Shown here piece by piece: positions 1 to 8,714 of a stretch of DNA of 64,000 nucleotides. The position numbers and the translations under genes are program-made. The notes under the pieces are model-generated. The model ran no database searches, was not told the DNA's origin, and saw only the letters and a list, made by a program, of their open reading frames with translations. The stretch spans positions 1 to 64,000 of the forward strand of contig UQKB01000005.1 in assembly GCA_900541565.1 (NCBI GenBank). The letters run 5' to 3'. Numbering within the stretch: position 1 is the stretch's first letter; every line of letters begins with the position of its first letter. Source of the stretch: an uncultured Oscillospiraceae bacterium. GTDB taxonomy: Bacteria; Bacillota; Clostridia; Oscillospirales; Acutalibacteraceae.

Positions 1-240
1 ACAGAAGGGAGCGAACCTACGGCGCCTGTAACGGAAGCCACAGACCCCACAGAGCCGGCAACAGAAGGGAGCGAACCTACAGCGCCTGTAGCGGAAGCCA
101 CAGACCCCACAGAGCCGGCAACAGAAGGGAGCGAACCTACGGCGCCTGTAACGGAAGCCACAGACCCCACAGAGCTGGCAACAGAAGGGAGCAAACCTAC
201 AGCGCCTGTAGCGGAAGCCACAGACTCCACAGAACCGGCA
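1..240 (+). repeat. Four tandem 60-bp coding repeats
   Basis: Copies start at 1, 61, 121 and 181 with no gaps and differ at only a few positions. Copies 1 and 3 share one set of variants (ggcgcctgtaacgg) and copies 2 and 4 another (agcgcctgtagcgg). This suggests a 120-bp dimer was the most recent duplication unit. The array continues off the left edge, so the total copy number is unknown. Confidence 0.95.
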
Positions 241-438
241 ACAGCAACGGTAGGCTCCAATACATCGGGAACAGACACTTCTATGAACAATCCATCTTCT
301 GCTACATCTGCTATATCGACTAACGGAGTTGTACAGACCGGCAGCAGTGCACCTTTTGCAATCATTGTTTTTATATTTCTTGCTTCCGGGGGTACTCTGT
401 TTGTATTTAGGAAAAAGGGGCTGTGGTTTAAAAAGTAA
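1..438 (+). CDS. C-terminal part of a repeat-rich surface protein (5' end outside window)
   Basis: The frame is open from base 1 to the TAA ending at 438. The first 240 bases are four copies of a 60-bp unit, encoding a 20-residue Thr/Glu/Pro/Ala-rich repeat that starts TEGSEPTAP. A Ser/Thr-rich linker follows. The tail has a VVQTGSS sequence, a hydrophobic segment of about 20 residues (FAIIVFIFLASGG...) and a basic end, RKKGLWFKK. This order resembles a cell-wall sorting signal, but the motif is not a canonical LPxTG. A low-complexity, probably extended stalk on an exported, membrane- or wall-anchored protein is the best reading. The N-terminal functional domain lies outside the window, so the role is unknown. 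The hairpin at 498-540 could end its transcript. Confidence 0.75.
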   Translation, partial: TEGSEPTAPVTEATDPTEPATEGSEPTAPVAEATDPTEPATEGSEPTAPVTEATDPTELATEGSKPTAPVAEATDSTEPATATVGSNTSGTDTSMNNPSSATSAISTNGVVQTGSSAPFAIIVFIFLASGGTLFVFRKKGLWFKK

Positions 439-497
439 AGCGTTTACAGATGCGGTTTATCGCAAACAGCGTCATATATAAATTGTAAAATTAATAA

Positions 498-540
498 AAA
501 AGCAACCGCCATTTGATTAAACCAAATGGCGGTTGCTTTT
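498..540. terminator. Bidirectional rho-independent terminator
   Basis: A perfect 18-bp stem (498-515 with 523-540) encloses a 7-base loop. The arms end in A and T runs, so it can work on both strands. It sits between the rightward surface-protein gene and the leftward ppk2, and its last base is the first base of the ppk2 stop codon. Confidence 0.9.
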
Positions 541-1406
541 CAGCCTTCTTCGTTCATTAAAAATTCACGTTCTGTAGCAAGGCGGTCCCGGTCTGCCTTT
601 GGCATAACCGGGTATTGCGGATCTATGTCTTTCATGACATCCAGAATCACTTCAGAAACCAGGTAACGCGTATACCACTTGTTGTCGGCGGGGATTATAT
701 ACCACGGGCAGTTTTCCGTTGCAGTCGCATTGATGGCATCTGTATATGCCTTTTGATATTGATCCCAAAGCTTGCGCTCCTTTACGTCAGAAGCCGAAAA
801 TTTCCAGTTTTTAATTTTAAGGTCAATCCGTTCCAGAAAACGTTCTTTTTGCTTTTCTTTAGAAACATGCAGAAAAATTTTAATCACGCGGTAGCTGTTT
901 TGGTACAGGTATTCTTCAAAATTACAAATCTGCTTGTAACGCTGTTCAATTATATTGTCCTTCAGGCAGCGCTTTGCCATCTTGTAATCTTTGTAAAGCT
1001 TTCTGACCTTTACTACCAGCACATCTTCATAGTAGGAGCGGTTGAAAATAGCCATGTAGCCGCGTGCAGGCAGGGATAGAACTGCACGCCACAGGTAATC
1101 GTGCGACAATTCCCTGCTGGAAGGCGCTTTAAACGAGTGTACAATCACGCCCTGTGGATTTACGCCTGTCATAACATGCTTAATGGTGCTGTCTTTGCCG
1201 GCGGCGTCCATAGCCTGAAAAATAATCACAAGGCCTTCTTTGCCTTCAGAATACAGCTTATCCTGTAAATCCCCCATCATTTTCAGGTTTTCGCCTGTTT
1301 TTGCAATGTAACTTTCCTTTTTTTCTTTTGCGTTCCCGGCTCCGGTAGGATAATCGCTTAATTGGATCTTTTTATTTCCCTCCACACGGTAATCCTTTAA
1401 AGTCAT
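540..1406 (-). CDS. ppk2: Polyphosphate kinase 2 family protein (polyP:nucleotide phosphotransferase)
   Basis: A cytosolic kinase-like enzyme of 288 residues, normal for the single-domain PPK2 family. These enzymes use polyphosphate to phosphorylate AMP and/or ADP or GDP, or run the reverse reaction. The P-loop variant FQAMDAAGKDSTIKH lies near residues 64-78 and the Walker-B-like RSYYEDVL near 123-130. A good Shine-Dalgarno site (aggagcaggagat) precedes the ATG. The gene is monocistronic: a terminator abuts its 3' end and a long leader lies upstream. Which nucleotide is the acceptor cannot be read from the sequence by eye. Confidence 0.92.
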   Translation of the reverse strand: MTLKDYRVEGNKKIQLSDYPTGAGNAKEKKESYIAKTGENLKMMGDLQDKLYSEGKEGLVIIFQAMDAAGKDSTIKHVMTGVNPQGVIVHSFKAPSSRELSHDYLWRAVLSLPARGYMAIFNRSYYEDVLVVKVRKLYKDYKMAKRCLKDNIIEQRYKQICNFEEYLYQNSYRVIKIFLHVSKEKQKERFLERIDLKIKNWKFSASDVKERKLWDQYQKAYTDAINATATENCPWYIIPADNKWYTRYLVSEVILDVMKDIDPQYPVMPKADRDRLATEREFLMNEEG

Positions 1407-1690
1407 ATCTCCTGCTCCTTTTCCAGTTTTGTAAAATCGTTTTAAATGCAGTTTTGCATTTAGTCAAAAGAGCTGCCCTATGCCGGGCGTTCTTTTTTTA
1501 TTTTTTACAGGATGGCCTGTAAAATACCGTCTTTATCGCTTCTGCTTTTAATGCAGGTATCGGCAGCTCAGGCTTTTCAGCCGGCACAGCGCTTTTTTGG
1601 CTTGTACCGCTGCCTGTGTTTGTCATAAGAAAAATTGAACAGTTTTTTTACCCAGTTTTCTACCCGTCCACAACACCGTTTTATAATTGT

Positions 1691-1718
1691 ATCATAGCAT
1701 TTTTGTGGCTCCAGTCAA
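1691..1718 (-). promoter_or_regulatory. Sigma-A-type promoter for ppk2
   Basis: On the minus strand, TTGACT (1713-1718) and TATGAT (1691-1696) are separated by 16 bp. Transcription would start near 1684, giving ppk2 a 5' leader of about 280 bases. Confidence 0.65.
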
Positions 1719-2302
1719 GGGGGATTGCGCAAATAAGGATAAATATAAAAACCGCAGGCCGGGCGGCGGCCCGCAAAGGCTGCTGTCACAAAAAGCGTTA
1801 AATAAGACGATGTGCATCGCTCTAAACTGTTTTTCGACAAAATACCCAATAAAAGCAGAAAAATTTTACCATAAAGAAAAATATTTTCTTGTATAAATAT
1901 AACAACTTACCAAACTTCACAAAAATTGACCCAACTTTACCAAAAGCCTTTTCTTTTTAATAAAAAAGATGTATAGTAAGCATGCCATCTAACGACGGGT
2001 TCAGTGATAGGAATCCTTTTTCCATTATTGAACATCCATGCGTCCTGCATAAATAACATTTGTGCAGGGCGCAAACGCCATAGTGCAATCTCTATGCATC
2101 TAAATAAACGGCGCTGTTTTTATAACGGCGCGCTGTTTTAAATTTTAAGAATGAATTTTTGTAGAGTGAAAGACATGGCCGCATTTTTAATAAGGTGAGA
2201 GACAAGCGCAGCAAAACACGGCTGTGCTTTTTTATATATGTATGGATCAACAGGAAATTTATACACAGGCGCCGGCAAGCCGATATATAAAAGCAAAAAG
2301 GT

Positions 2303-2327
2303 ATACAGACAGGTTTGCTGCCTGTAC
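2303..2327 (-). terminator. Terminator downstream of corA
   Basis: On the minus strand a 10-bp imperfect stem (gtacaggcag / ctgtctgtat) is followed by a T-rich run, just past the corA stop. Confidence 0.55.
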
Positions 2328-2339
2328 GCCGCATTGCAT

Positions 2340-3293
2340 TTAAAAATAGTTTTTCTTTTTAAAAATATAAATACAGACAAGAGAAATAACCAGGCTGACG
2401 ATAAAAACCATGGGATAGCCAAAGCTCCATTTAAGCTCAGGCATATTTACAAAATTCATGCCGTACCAACCGGTAATCACTGTAAGCGGTAGAAAAATGG
2501 TGGCAATGCCCGTTAAAAGCTTCATCGTTTTGTTTTGCTTTATGTCAATCTGCGTCTGGTATAATTCGCGGATCTGAACCGTGTATTCACGCAGCATTTG
2601 CGATATGTCAAAGAGAAGGTCTGCCTGTTCGTATAAAAGCTGAAAGAGTGCAACCTCTGTAAAATAAGTATGGTCGTTATTTTGCAATTTTACAAAAAGA
2701 TCCAGCAGCTGGGCATAATAGCTGTGTAAATACATCAGTTCCCGCTTTAATGGAATAATTTTCCTGTCACAGTTGGTAATTTTTCCACCCAGGATATCGT
2801 CTTCAAGAATCCCCAGATGCTTTTCCATTTCCTCTAGGAAAAGCAGATCGTTCCCAAGAAAGCTTTCAAAAAATTCGTACAAAAAACGCTCACAGGAAAT
2901 ACTCCCCGCGGCCGGGTCTAAAAAGAAAGCGTTTAACAGCTTTTGCGCCTGCGTGTTATGTACTACAATCACAACGCGCTTCTGCTGAATGATCACTGTC
3001 AGCTTGGCGCGCTGGCGCAGTTTGTCCCTTTTTAACGGAATGTTTAACGTGCAAAGCAGGCAATTCTCCAATTTTAAAAGCCTGGTAAGCCGGATGTTTT
3101 TATCCTTATGCAGCAGCGCGGTGGGAAGGCTTTCCTGTTTTTGCAGAGAAGAAAAGCCAGCCTCATCTACAATGGCGACCAACAGCGCGCCGTCGGATGG
3201 CGTAAAAGATTCCGTCCTTTCGATTCCGGGGCCAATCGTATAATAGGCGTTTACTGTAAAAGCAAACCGACTTTTTTCTTTTTCTGTACACAT
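2340..3293 (-). CDS. corA: CorA-family divalent cation transporter
   Basis: A 317-residue membrane channel of the CorA/Alr1/Mrs2 superfamily, which carries Mg2+ (sometimes Co2+ or Ni2+). The family signature YGMNF ends the first of two C-terminal membrane segments, at about residues 255-280. The second segment spans about 292-312 and is followed by a basic tail, KKKNY. The long N-terminal part is the expected cytosolic funnel. The gene starts 6 bases after darA ends, with a weak Shine-Dalgarno site, so translational coupling in a darA-corA operon is likely. Confidence 0.93.
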   Translation of the reverse strand: MCTEKEKSRFAFTVNAYYTIGPGIERTESFTPSDGALLVAIVDEAGFSSLQKQESLPTALLHKDKNIRLTRLLKLENCLLCTLNIPLKRDKLRQRAKLTVIIQQKRVVIVVHNTQAQKLLNAFFLDPAAGSISCERFLYEFFESFLGNDLLFLEEMEKHLGILEDDILGGKITNCDRKIIPLKRELMYLHSYYAQLLDLFVKLQNNDHTYFTEVALFQLLYEQADLLFDISQMLREYTVQIRELYQTQIDIKQNKTMKLLTGIATIFLPLTVITGWYGMNFVNMPELKWSFGYPMVFIVSLVISLVCIYIFKKKNYF

Positions 3294-3299
3294 GGCATA

Positions 3300-3635
3300 T
3301 CAGCTTCTTTCAAAGCGTTCGACATTTACAACAAAAATGGTTGTCCCTCCTACGTCTACCGTTGCCGGCATTACGTTAAAATGGTCCATAGGGATACCCT
3401 CGCCGGAGTAAGGCATATTGTAAACAACCTGCTGCCTTTTCCCGCATTCGTTCTTAATAATTTCAATAACGCGGTCTACTTTTTCATCCTCCGTACCAAT
3501 CATAAGGGTCGTGTTGCCTTTTCGCAAAAAGCCGCCTGTAGAAGAAAGTTTTGTGACGCTAAACCTGTTTTTGTTAAGCTCCTCCGTTACTACATCGGCG
3601 TCATCAGAATGAACAATCGCATAAACCAGCTTCAT
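3300..3635 (-). CDS. darA: Cyclic-di-AMP receptor, PII-like
   Basis: A protein of 111 residues beginning MKLVYAIVHSDD, typical in length and sequence of DarA (YaaQ, PstA), a trimeric PII-like protein that binds c-di-AMP. Seen: the Gly-rich segment STGGFLRKGNTTLMIG near residues 32-47 and the C-terminal GGTTIFVVNVERFER. The frame extends further upstream, but the ATG at 3635 has a strong site (aggagaggtgcaat) and matches the family's N terminus. In Bacillus this gene lies beside tmk-holB; here it heads a two-gene unit with corA. Confidence 0.93.
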   Translation of the reverse strand: MKLVYAIVHSDDADVVTEELNKNRFSVTKLSSTGGFLRKGNTTLMIGTEDEKVDRVIEIIKNECGKRQQVVYNMPYSGEGIPMDHFNVMPATVDVGGTTIFVVNVERFERS

Positions 3636-3686
3636 ATTGCACCTCTCCTGTTTCACATCTTTACCGGAAAACCGGCTGTTTACCCT

Positions 3687-3692
3687 ATTATA
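3687..3692 (-). promoter_or_regulatory. Probable -10 element for darA-corA
   Basis: A perfect TATAAT on the minus strand lies about 50 bases upstream of the darA start. I see no good -35 at 17 bp, so only the -10 is called. Confidence 0.45.
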
Positions 3693-3830
3693 ATCTATTT
3701 TTTCTATGCGCGCCATACAAAAAAACATGGTCACATAAAAAAATTAAAAAATCTCGAAAAAAAGAGATATTTTAAGTAAATTAAAGAAAACGAAAGAAAA
3801 TAATAAAAATTGCAGAAAAAACAAATGCTT

Positions 3831-3903
3831 TTTGACTTTTATTGACTTTGACTTTACCTGATCTTTCGCCTATAATAAAACCATAAGGTCAAACAAGGTC
3901 AAA
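3831..3903 (+). promoter_or_regulatory. ctsR operon promoter with two CtsR operators
   Basis: TTGACT (3848-3853) and TATAAT (3871-3876) are 17 bp apart, an almost ideal sigma-A promoter. A perfect CtsR box, GGTCAAA-CAA-GGTCAAA, lies at 3887-3903, just over the transcription start. A second site in the opposite orientation (TTTGACT-ttt-ATTGACT, 3831-3847) lies directly upstream of the -35. Known: CtsR dimers bind such heptad repeats and repress clp genes until heat or protein damage inactivates CtsR. Inferred: autoregulation with the promoter bracketed by two operators. Confidence 0.92.
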
Positions 3904-3938
3904 TAAGAACGCCTGTTGGCCGGAAGGAGGCGGAGAAA

Positions 3939-4388
3939 ATGCGGATGAGTGATATTGTAGCGCAGTATATTACACAGATGCTGGAGGAAACGGGCGGTAA
4001 CGCGGAAATACAGCGCAATGAGCTGGCGCAGACGCTGGGGTGTGTTCCAAGCCAGATCAATTATGTGCTTACGTCGCGCTTTACCCCCGAACAGGGCTAT
4101 ATCGTCGAAAGCCGCCGGGGCGGCGGCGGTTATATCCGCATTACCAGGGTTCATCTGGATGCAAACTCGGCAATCATGCATGTGGTCAATTCTATTGGGA
4201 AAAGTCTGGATTATGGCGTTGCTAGAATTATGCTCCAGAATATGGTGCAGCAATCGCTTATTTCAAAAGAAGCTGCAAACCTTATGCACAGTGCCATTTC
4301 AGAAAGGGCATACGCAGATATTCCCAAAGAATACCGCGACAACCTGCGCGCACATGTGTTTAAAAATATGCTGCTTACATTAATATGA
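3939..4388 (+). CDS. ctsR: CtsR, heat-shock transcriptional repressor
   Basis: 149 residues, the usual CtsR length. The N-terminal winged-helix region holds the family's glycine-rich wing, ESRRGGGGYIRI, near residues 58-69. The C-terminal part (about 80-149) is the dimerisation domain recognised by McsB. The site aaggaggcgg precedes the ATG. It is the first gene of ctsR-mcsA-mcsB-clpC and so represses its own operon through the boxes at 3831-3903. Confidence 0.96.
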   Translation: MRMSDIVAQYITQMLEETGGNAEIQRNELAQTLGCVPSQINYVLTSRFTPEQGYIVESRRGGGGYIRITRVHLDANSAIMHVVNSIGKSLDYGVARIMLQNMVQQSLISKEAANLMHSAISERAYADIPKEYRDNLRAHVFKNMLLTLI

Positions 4389-4437
4389 CAAATTATGGCC
4401 GAAAGGCCGGTTACACTTTGAAAAGGGAGGAATTTAT

Positions 4438-4941
4438 ATGTTGTGTCAATCGTGTCAGAAGCATCAGGCAACCACACATATTAAAACAATGGTAAATGGC
4501 GAATTTGCAGAGTATATGCTTTGCCCGGAATGTGCCAAGAAAATGGGATATGGAAATCTGTTTGACAATATGGGTTTGGATTTCAGCAGTTTTCTGGGCA
4601 GCTTTCTGGACAACGGTCTGCCGCCAAGGACGAGCGCTACGCGCTGCAGCGGATGCGGGGCTTCCTTTGCAGATATTGCAAGAACAGGCAAGGTTGGCTG
4701 CGCACAGTGCTATCAAACCTTTTACGACGAGCTTTTACCCTCTGTGCGGAAAATGCACGGCAATACCCTGCACACCGGAAAACGGGCCGGGGGCGCCGGT
4801 AAGGAGCTGCGCGTGATCAATGCGCTGGACCAGGCAAGGGCAGAACTAAAGGCCGCTGTAGAAAAACAGGAATTTGAAAAAGCGGCTAAGCTCAGGGACA
4901 AGATCAAAGAGCTGGAAAACGGCACGGCCTCTGAAGCATAA
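4438..4941 (+). CDS. mcsA: McsA, zinc-finger activator of the McsB arginine kinase
   Basis: 167 residues. Four CxxC-type zinc knuckles are visible: CQSC near residue 3, CPEC near 30, CSGC near 69 and CAQC near 91. A C-terminal UVR motif (QEFEKAAKLRDKIKELE, about 143-159) follows. Known role: McsA binds McsB and stimulates protein arginine phosphorylation. The gene lies between ctsR and mcsB and has a good ribosome-binding site (gggaggaat). Confidence 0.95.
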   Translation: MLCQSCQKHQATTHIKTMVNGEFAEYMLCPECAKKMGYGNLFDNMGLDFSSFLGSFLDNGLPPRTSATRCSGCGASFADIARTGKVGCAQCYQTFYDELLPSVRKMHGNTLHTGKRAGGAGKELRVINALDQARAELKAAVEKQEFEKAAKLRDKIKELENGTASEA

Positions 4942-4964
4942 ATATTGGAAAGGAGTTGTGCAAG

Positions 4965-5984
4965 ATGGGCAAAAAATGGTATGAGCAAAGCGGAGATCAG
5001 GGGGACGTGATCGTCAGCACCCGCGTGCGCCTTGCAAGAAATTTAAAGGAATACCCCTTCCCATGCAGGCTGGACAGTGCACAGCGGGAAGAGGTTGCAA
5101 AGAAAATCCATGAAGCGCTTTTACACAGCAACAGCGCAATTGCAGACAGCTTTCAGTTTATCAATATGCAGCAGATGTCTGAAGAAGAAGCGGTTTCCCT
5201 TGTGGAACGCCATATTGTCAGTCCGGAGTTTGCCTCCGACCGGCAGGGCCGCTACCTGCTTTTGACAGCGGATGAAGCGGTCAGCATTATGATCAATGAG
5301 GAGGACCATATCCGCATTCAGGTCATGTCACAAGGCCTTGCGCTTGCCGGGGTATACGATATGGCAGATAAAATTGACACGCTGCTTGACAATGCGCTTG
5401 GCTTTGCATTTGACGAAAAGCTGGGCTATCTTACGCAGTGCCCAACCAATTTGGGAACCGGCATGCGTGCTTCGCTTATGCTGCATCTGCCGGCACTCCA
5501 GCACAGCAAGGCAATCGGGCGTATTGCAGGAAATCTTGCAAAGCTTGGCCTTACGCTGCGCGGCACCTATGGTGAGGGCACAGAACCCAAGGGCGCGCTT
5601 TATCAGCTTTCTAACCAGGTAACGCTGGGGCTTTCTGAAAAAGCGGCAATTGATAATCTGCAAAACATTGCAATGCAGCTGGTTGCACAGGAGCGCAGCG
5701 CACGGCAAACGCTTGCAAAAAATATGGAAACGCTCGACATGATCAGCCGGTCGCGCGGCATACTCAAAAGCGCCAGGCTGTTGAGCAATGAAGAATGCAT
5801 AAAACTGCTTTCCAACGTGCGCCTTGGGATCACACTTGGGGAAATCCAGGATGTAACGCTTGATACGGTAAACGAGTTAATGACGGATCTGCAGCCCGCC
5901 ACGCTGATGAAAAAAGAGGGCAAGCGGTTGCCGCCGGAGCAGCGTGACGCGCTGCGGGCAAAAATTGTTAATGCGCGCCTATAA
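4965..5984 (+). CDS. mcsB: McsB, protein arginine kinase
   Basis: 339 residues from the ATG at 4965. An in-frame TTG at 4956 touches the Shine-Dalgarno site aaaggag and cannot be the start. It is a phosphagen-kinase-like enzyme: VSTRVRLARNL near residues 20-30, and NLGTGMRASLMLHLP near 164-178 in the catalytic region. Known role: it phosphorylates arginines on CtsR and aggregated proteins, marking them for ClpCP. Located between mcsA and clpC. Confidence 0.96.
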   Translation: MGKKWYEQSGDQGDVIVSTRVRLARNLKEYPFPCRLDSAQREEVAKKIHEALLHSNSAIADSFQFINMQQMSEEEAVSLVERHIVSPEFASDRQGRYLLLTADEAVSIMINEEDHIRIQVMSQGLALAGVYDMADKIDTLLDNALGFAFDEKLGYLTQCPTNLGTGMRASLMLHLPALQHSKAIGRIAGNLAKLGLTLRGTYGEGTEPKGALYQLSNQVTLGLSEKAAIDNLQNIAMQLVAQERSARQTLAKNMETLDMISRSRGILKSARLLSNEECIKLLSNVRLGITLGEIQDVTLDTVNELMTDLQPATLMKKEGKRLPPEQRDALRAKIVNARL

Positions 5985-6052
5985 ACTATAAATTTATGAT
6001 AAATAAAGAGGAAAAAGAAAAACAGGCAGAATAAAAACGGGAGGTATGCACC

Positions 6053-8530
6053 ATGTATAGTTTTAACGGTTTTACGCAAAAAGCAAACCGGGCCTTGAAC
6101 CTTGCAATAGAAGCAGCGCAAAGTCTGGGACACACATATATTGGCACAGAGCATATACTTTTAGGCCTGCTGGATGAAGGCAGCGGCGTTGCAGCCGCGG
6201 CGCTTGTAAACGCTGGCGTAACGGCCGACGGCGTTTTGGAAATGATCCGGACGAAAATTGGCGTTGGCAGCCGTACGGCGCTGACCCCTTCCGACTTTAC
6301 GCCAAGGACCAAGCGGATTTTGCAACACGCGGTCGTAAAGGCGGCCAGACTGGGCCATAATTATGTGGGCACCGAGCATCTGCTTTTGGCGCTTTTGGAG
6401 GAAAGCGACAGTTACGCGGTATCTTTTATGAAGGAGCTTGGCGTAAAGCCTGCAGACCTTCTGGAAGCAGTGAAGGCGGAGCTGGGCAATGAAGAGGACG
6501 GCGGTGAATTTTTTGACTTTGAAAAGGGTGGTCCTTCTTCCATGTCTGCACAGAGCGGTAAAAAGAGCAATACAAAAACGCTTGACCAGTTTGGCAGAGA
6601 TCTGACCCAAAAAGCAAAAGACGGCGAGATCGACCCGGTCATCGGAAGGGAAAAAGAGATTGAGCGTGTCATCCAGATCCTTTCTAGAAGGACCAAAAAT
6701 AATCCGTGCCTGATTGGTGAACCGGGTGTTGGTAAAACGGCTGTTGCGGAAGGCCTGGCGCTGAAAATCGCAACGGACGAAGTACCGGAGCCGTTAAAAG
6801 GTAAAAGAATTATCGCGCTTGATCTGACGGGAATGATCGCCGGAACAAAATACAGGGGCGATTTTGAAGACCGCATCAAAAACGCAATGGATGAAGTGAA
6901 AAACGACCCGAGCGTGATCCTGTTTATAGACGAGCTGCATACGATTATCGGCGCCGGTTCTGCGGAAGGCTCTGCAGACGCAGCCAATATTTTAAAGCCT
7001 TCCCTTGCAAGGGGAGATTTTCAGGTCATTGGTGCGACTACAATCCAGGAATACAGAAAATATATAGAAAAGGACGCAGCGCTGGAGCGCCGTTTCCAGC
7101 CTGTAATGGTAGGGGAACCTACGCAGGAGGAAGCGGTGGAGATTTTAAAGGGCCTGCGCGACCGTTATGAGGCTCACCATAAGGTAAAAATTACAGATGA
7201 AGCCATCCAGGCGGCAGTGGAGCTGTCCGCAAGGTACATTGCAGACCGCTTTTTGCCGGACAAGGCCATTGACCTGATCGACGAATCTGCTTCGCGTGTG
7301 CGCCTGCACACCCACACCGAGCCGGACGACATCAAGCAAACCGAAAAGAAGATCAAAGAGCTTGAGCAGGAAAAGGCCGCCGCTGTAAACGCACAGGATT
7401 TTGAACGTGCGGCAAAGCTGCGCGATGAGGAAAAAAAGGCACGTGAGGCGCTCAAGGAGCAAAAGGAAAAATGGCGTGAAGAAAACGAAAAGGTCAGCGG
7501 CGAGGTCACAGAGGAGGACATTGCAAAAATTGTGTCCGACTGGACCGGCGTGCCGGTTTCCCGCTTAACGCAGGAAGAAAGCGAGCGGCTGCTGAAAATG
7601 GAAGAGGTCCTGCACGAAAGGGTGATCGGCCAGGATGAAGCGGTCGCAAGCGTGGCCAAAGCCATCCGCCGCGGCAGGGTAGGCCTGAAGGATCCGAAAC
7701 GTCCGGTTGGTTCGTTTATTTTTCTTGGCCCTACCGGTGTTGGTAAGACAGAGCTGTGCAAAGCCCTTGCGCAGGCCATGTTCGGTGATGAAAACGCAAT
7801 GATCCGCCTGGATATGTCGGAATATATGGAAAAACACACCGTTTCCAAGCTGGTAGGTTCTCCTCCGGGCTATGTCGGTTACGACGAAGGCGGGCAGCTG
7901 ACAGAAAAGGTCCGCCGACATCCCTACAGTGTACTGCTGTTTGATGAAATCGAAAAGGCCCATCCCGACGTATTCAATATGCTTTTGCAGGTTCTGGAAG
8001 ATGGCAGGCTGACAGATTCCCAGGGCAGGCTGGTCGATTTTAAAAATACGATCATCATCATGACCTCCAATGTCGGCGCACGGCTGATTACAAACGAGCA
8101 GAAAAACCTGGGCTTTGCCTTTGGGGACGATGCTTCCAAGGATACCGAGGAAAGCAAAACGCTCAAAGAGACGGTCATGGCGGAATTGAAAAAGACCTTC
8201 CGTCCTGAGTTTTTGAACCGTGTGGACGATATCATTGTGTTCAACAAGCTAAACGAAGAGCAGATCGGGCAGATTGCAAGACATATGCTTAAAGAGCTTG
8301 AAGCGCGGCTTGCAGAAATGCAGATTTCCATTACCTTTACAGACGAAGCGATTAAGGCAATTGCAAATGAAGGCTATGATCCCGTATATGGAGCAAGGCC
8401 CCTGCGCCGTGCAATTTGCGCCCAGATAGAAGACCCGATCTCTGAAAAAATCTTGGATGGTACGGTCAAGGCGGAGGATCAGGTTGTTTGCAGCTATAAA
8501 GACGGCGCGTTTACGTTTGAAAAACAATAA
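6053..8530 (+). CDS. clpC: ClpC, AAA+ unfoldase of the ClpCP protease
   Basis: 825 residues, full length. Domain order: two Clp N-terminal repeats (about 1-145), AAA-1 with Walker A GEPGVGKTA near 220 and Walker B ILFIDELH near 285, a UVR-containing middle domain (QDFERAAKLRDEE, about 445-458), and AAA-2 with GPTGVGKTE near 558 and the pore loop SPPGYVGYDEGG near 602. It is the last gene of the CtsR operon and is followed by a hairpin. It unfolds arginine-phosphorylated substrates for ClpP, which is not in this window. Confidence 0.97.
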   Translation: MYSFNGFTQKANRALNLAIEAAQSLGHTYIGTEHILLGLLDEGSGVAAAALVNAGVTADGVLEMIRTKIGVGSRTALTPSDFTPRTKRILQHAVVKAARLGHNYVGTEHLLLALLEESDSYAVSFMKELGVKPADLLEAVKAELGNEEDGGEFFDFEKGGPSSMSAQSGKKSNTKTLDQFGRDLTQKAKDGEIDPVIGREKEIERVIQILSRRTKNNPCLIGEPGVGKTAVAEGLALKIATDEVPEPLKGKRIIALDLTGMIAGTKYRGDFEDRIKNAMDEVKNDPSVILFIDELHTIIGAGSAEGSADAANILKPSLARGDFQVIGATTIQEYRKYIEKDAALERRFQPVMVGEPTQEEAVEILKGLRDRYEAHHKVKITDEAIQAAVELSARYIADRFLPDKAIDLIDESASRVRLHTHTEPDDIKQTEKKIKELEQEKAAAVNAQDFERAAKLRDEEKKAREALKEQKEKWREENEKVSGEVTEEDIAKIVSDWTGVPVSRLTQEESERLLKMEEVLHERVIGQDEAVASVAKAIRRGRVGLKDPKRPVGSFIFLGPTGVGKTELCKALAQAMFGDENAMIRLDMSEYMEKHTVSKLVGSPPGYVGYDEGGQLTEKVRRHPYSVLLFDEIEKAHPDVFNMLLQVLEDGRLTDSQGRLVDFKNTIIIMTSNVGARLITNEQKNLGFAFGDDASKDTEESKTLKETVMAELKKTFRPEFLNRVDDIIVFNKLNEEQIGQIARHMLKELEARLAEMQISITFTDEAIKAIANEGYDPVYGARPLRRAICAQIEDPISEKILDGTVKAEDQVVCSYKDGAFTFEKQ

Positions 8531-8554
8531 GCGGCGTAAAGGTTTTAAACAGTC

Positions 8555-8584
8555 AACGGCCCGCAGCATTTGCTGCGGGCCGTT
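8555..8584 (+). terminator. Terminator of the ctsR operon
   Basis: A perfect 14-bp GC-rich stem (8555-8568 / 8571-8584) lies 24 bases after the clpC stop. The following T tract is short, so termination may be partial. Confidence 0.75.
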
Positions 8585-8714
8585 TGTGATGGGTTTTATA
8601 TGTAAAGCGGATTTAAAAATAAGCAAAATGCTTTATTTAATAAGTGCCAGACTGTTAAGTGAACAGAAAAATTTCATACCGCGCAAAATGCGCAAAGGCT
8701 TATTTTTTAAATGG

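Larger units (their letters stand above)
1407..2339. other. 933-base intergenic region between ppk2 and corA
   Basis: No convincing gene is present. The frames here are short, lack ribosome-binding sites and overlap one another. The stretch holds the ppk2 promoter and a leader of about 280 bases (1407-1684) and the corA terminator near 2303-2327. The segment 1725-2290 is AT-rich and I recognise nothing in it. A weak hairpin followed by a T run (1467-1510, plus strand) could stop rightward transcription, though no rightward gene lies just upstream. Confidence 0.6.

Noticed and set aside
1..240. Possible CRISPR array
   Set aside because: The repeats are contiguous without spacers and are in frame with a coding sequence.
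1616..2422. Small open frames between ppk2 and corA
   Set aside because: They overlap each other, lack Shine-Dalgarno sites and show no recognisable domain. Some sit in AT-rich low-complexity sequence.
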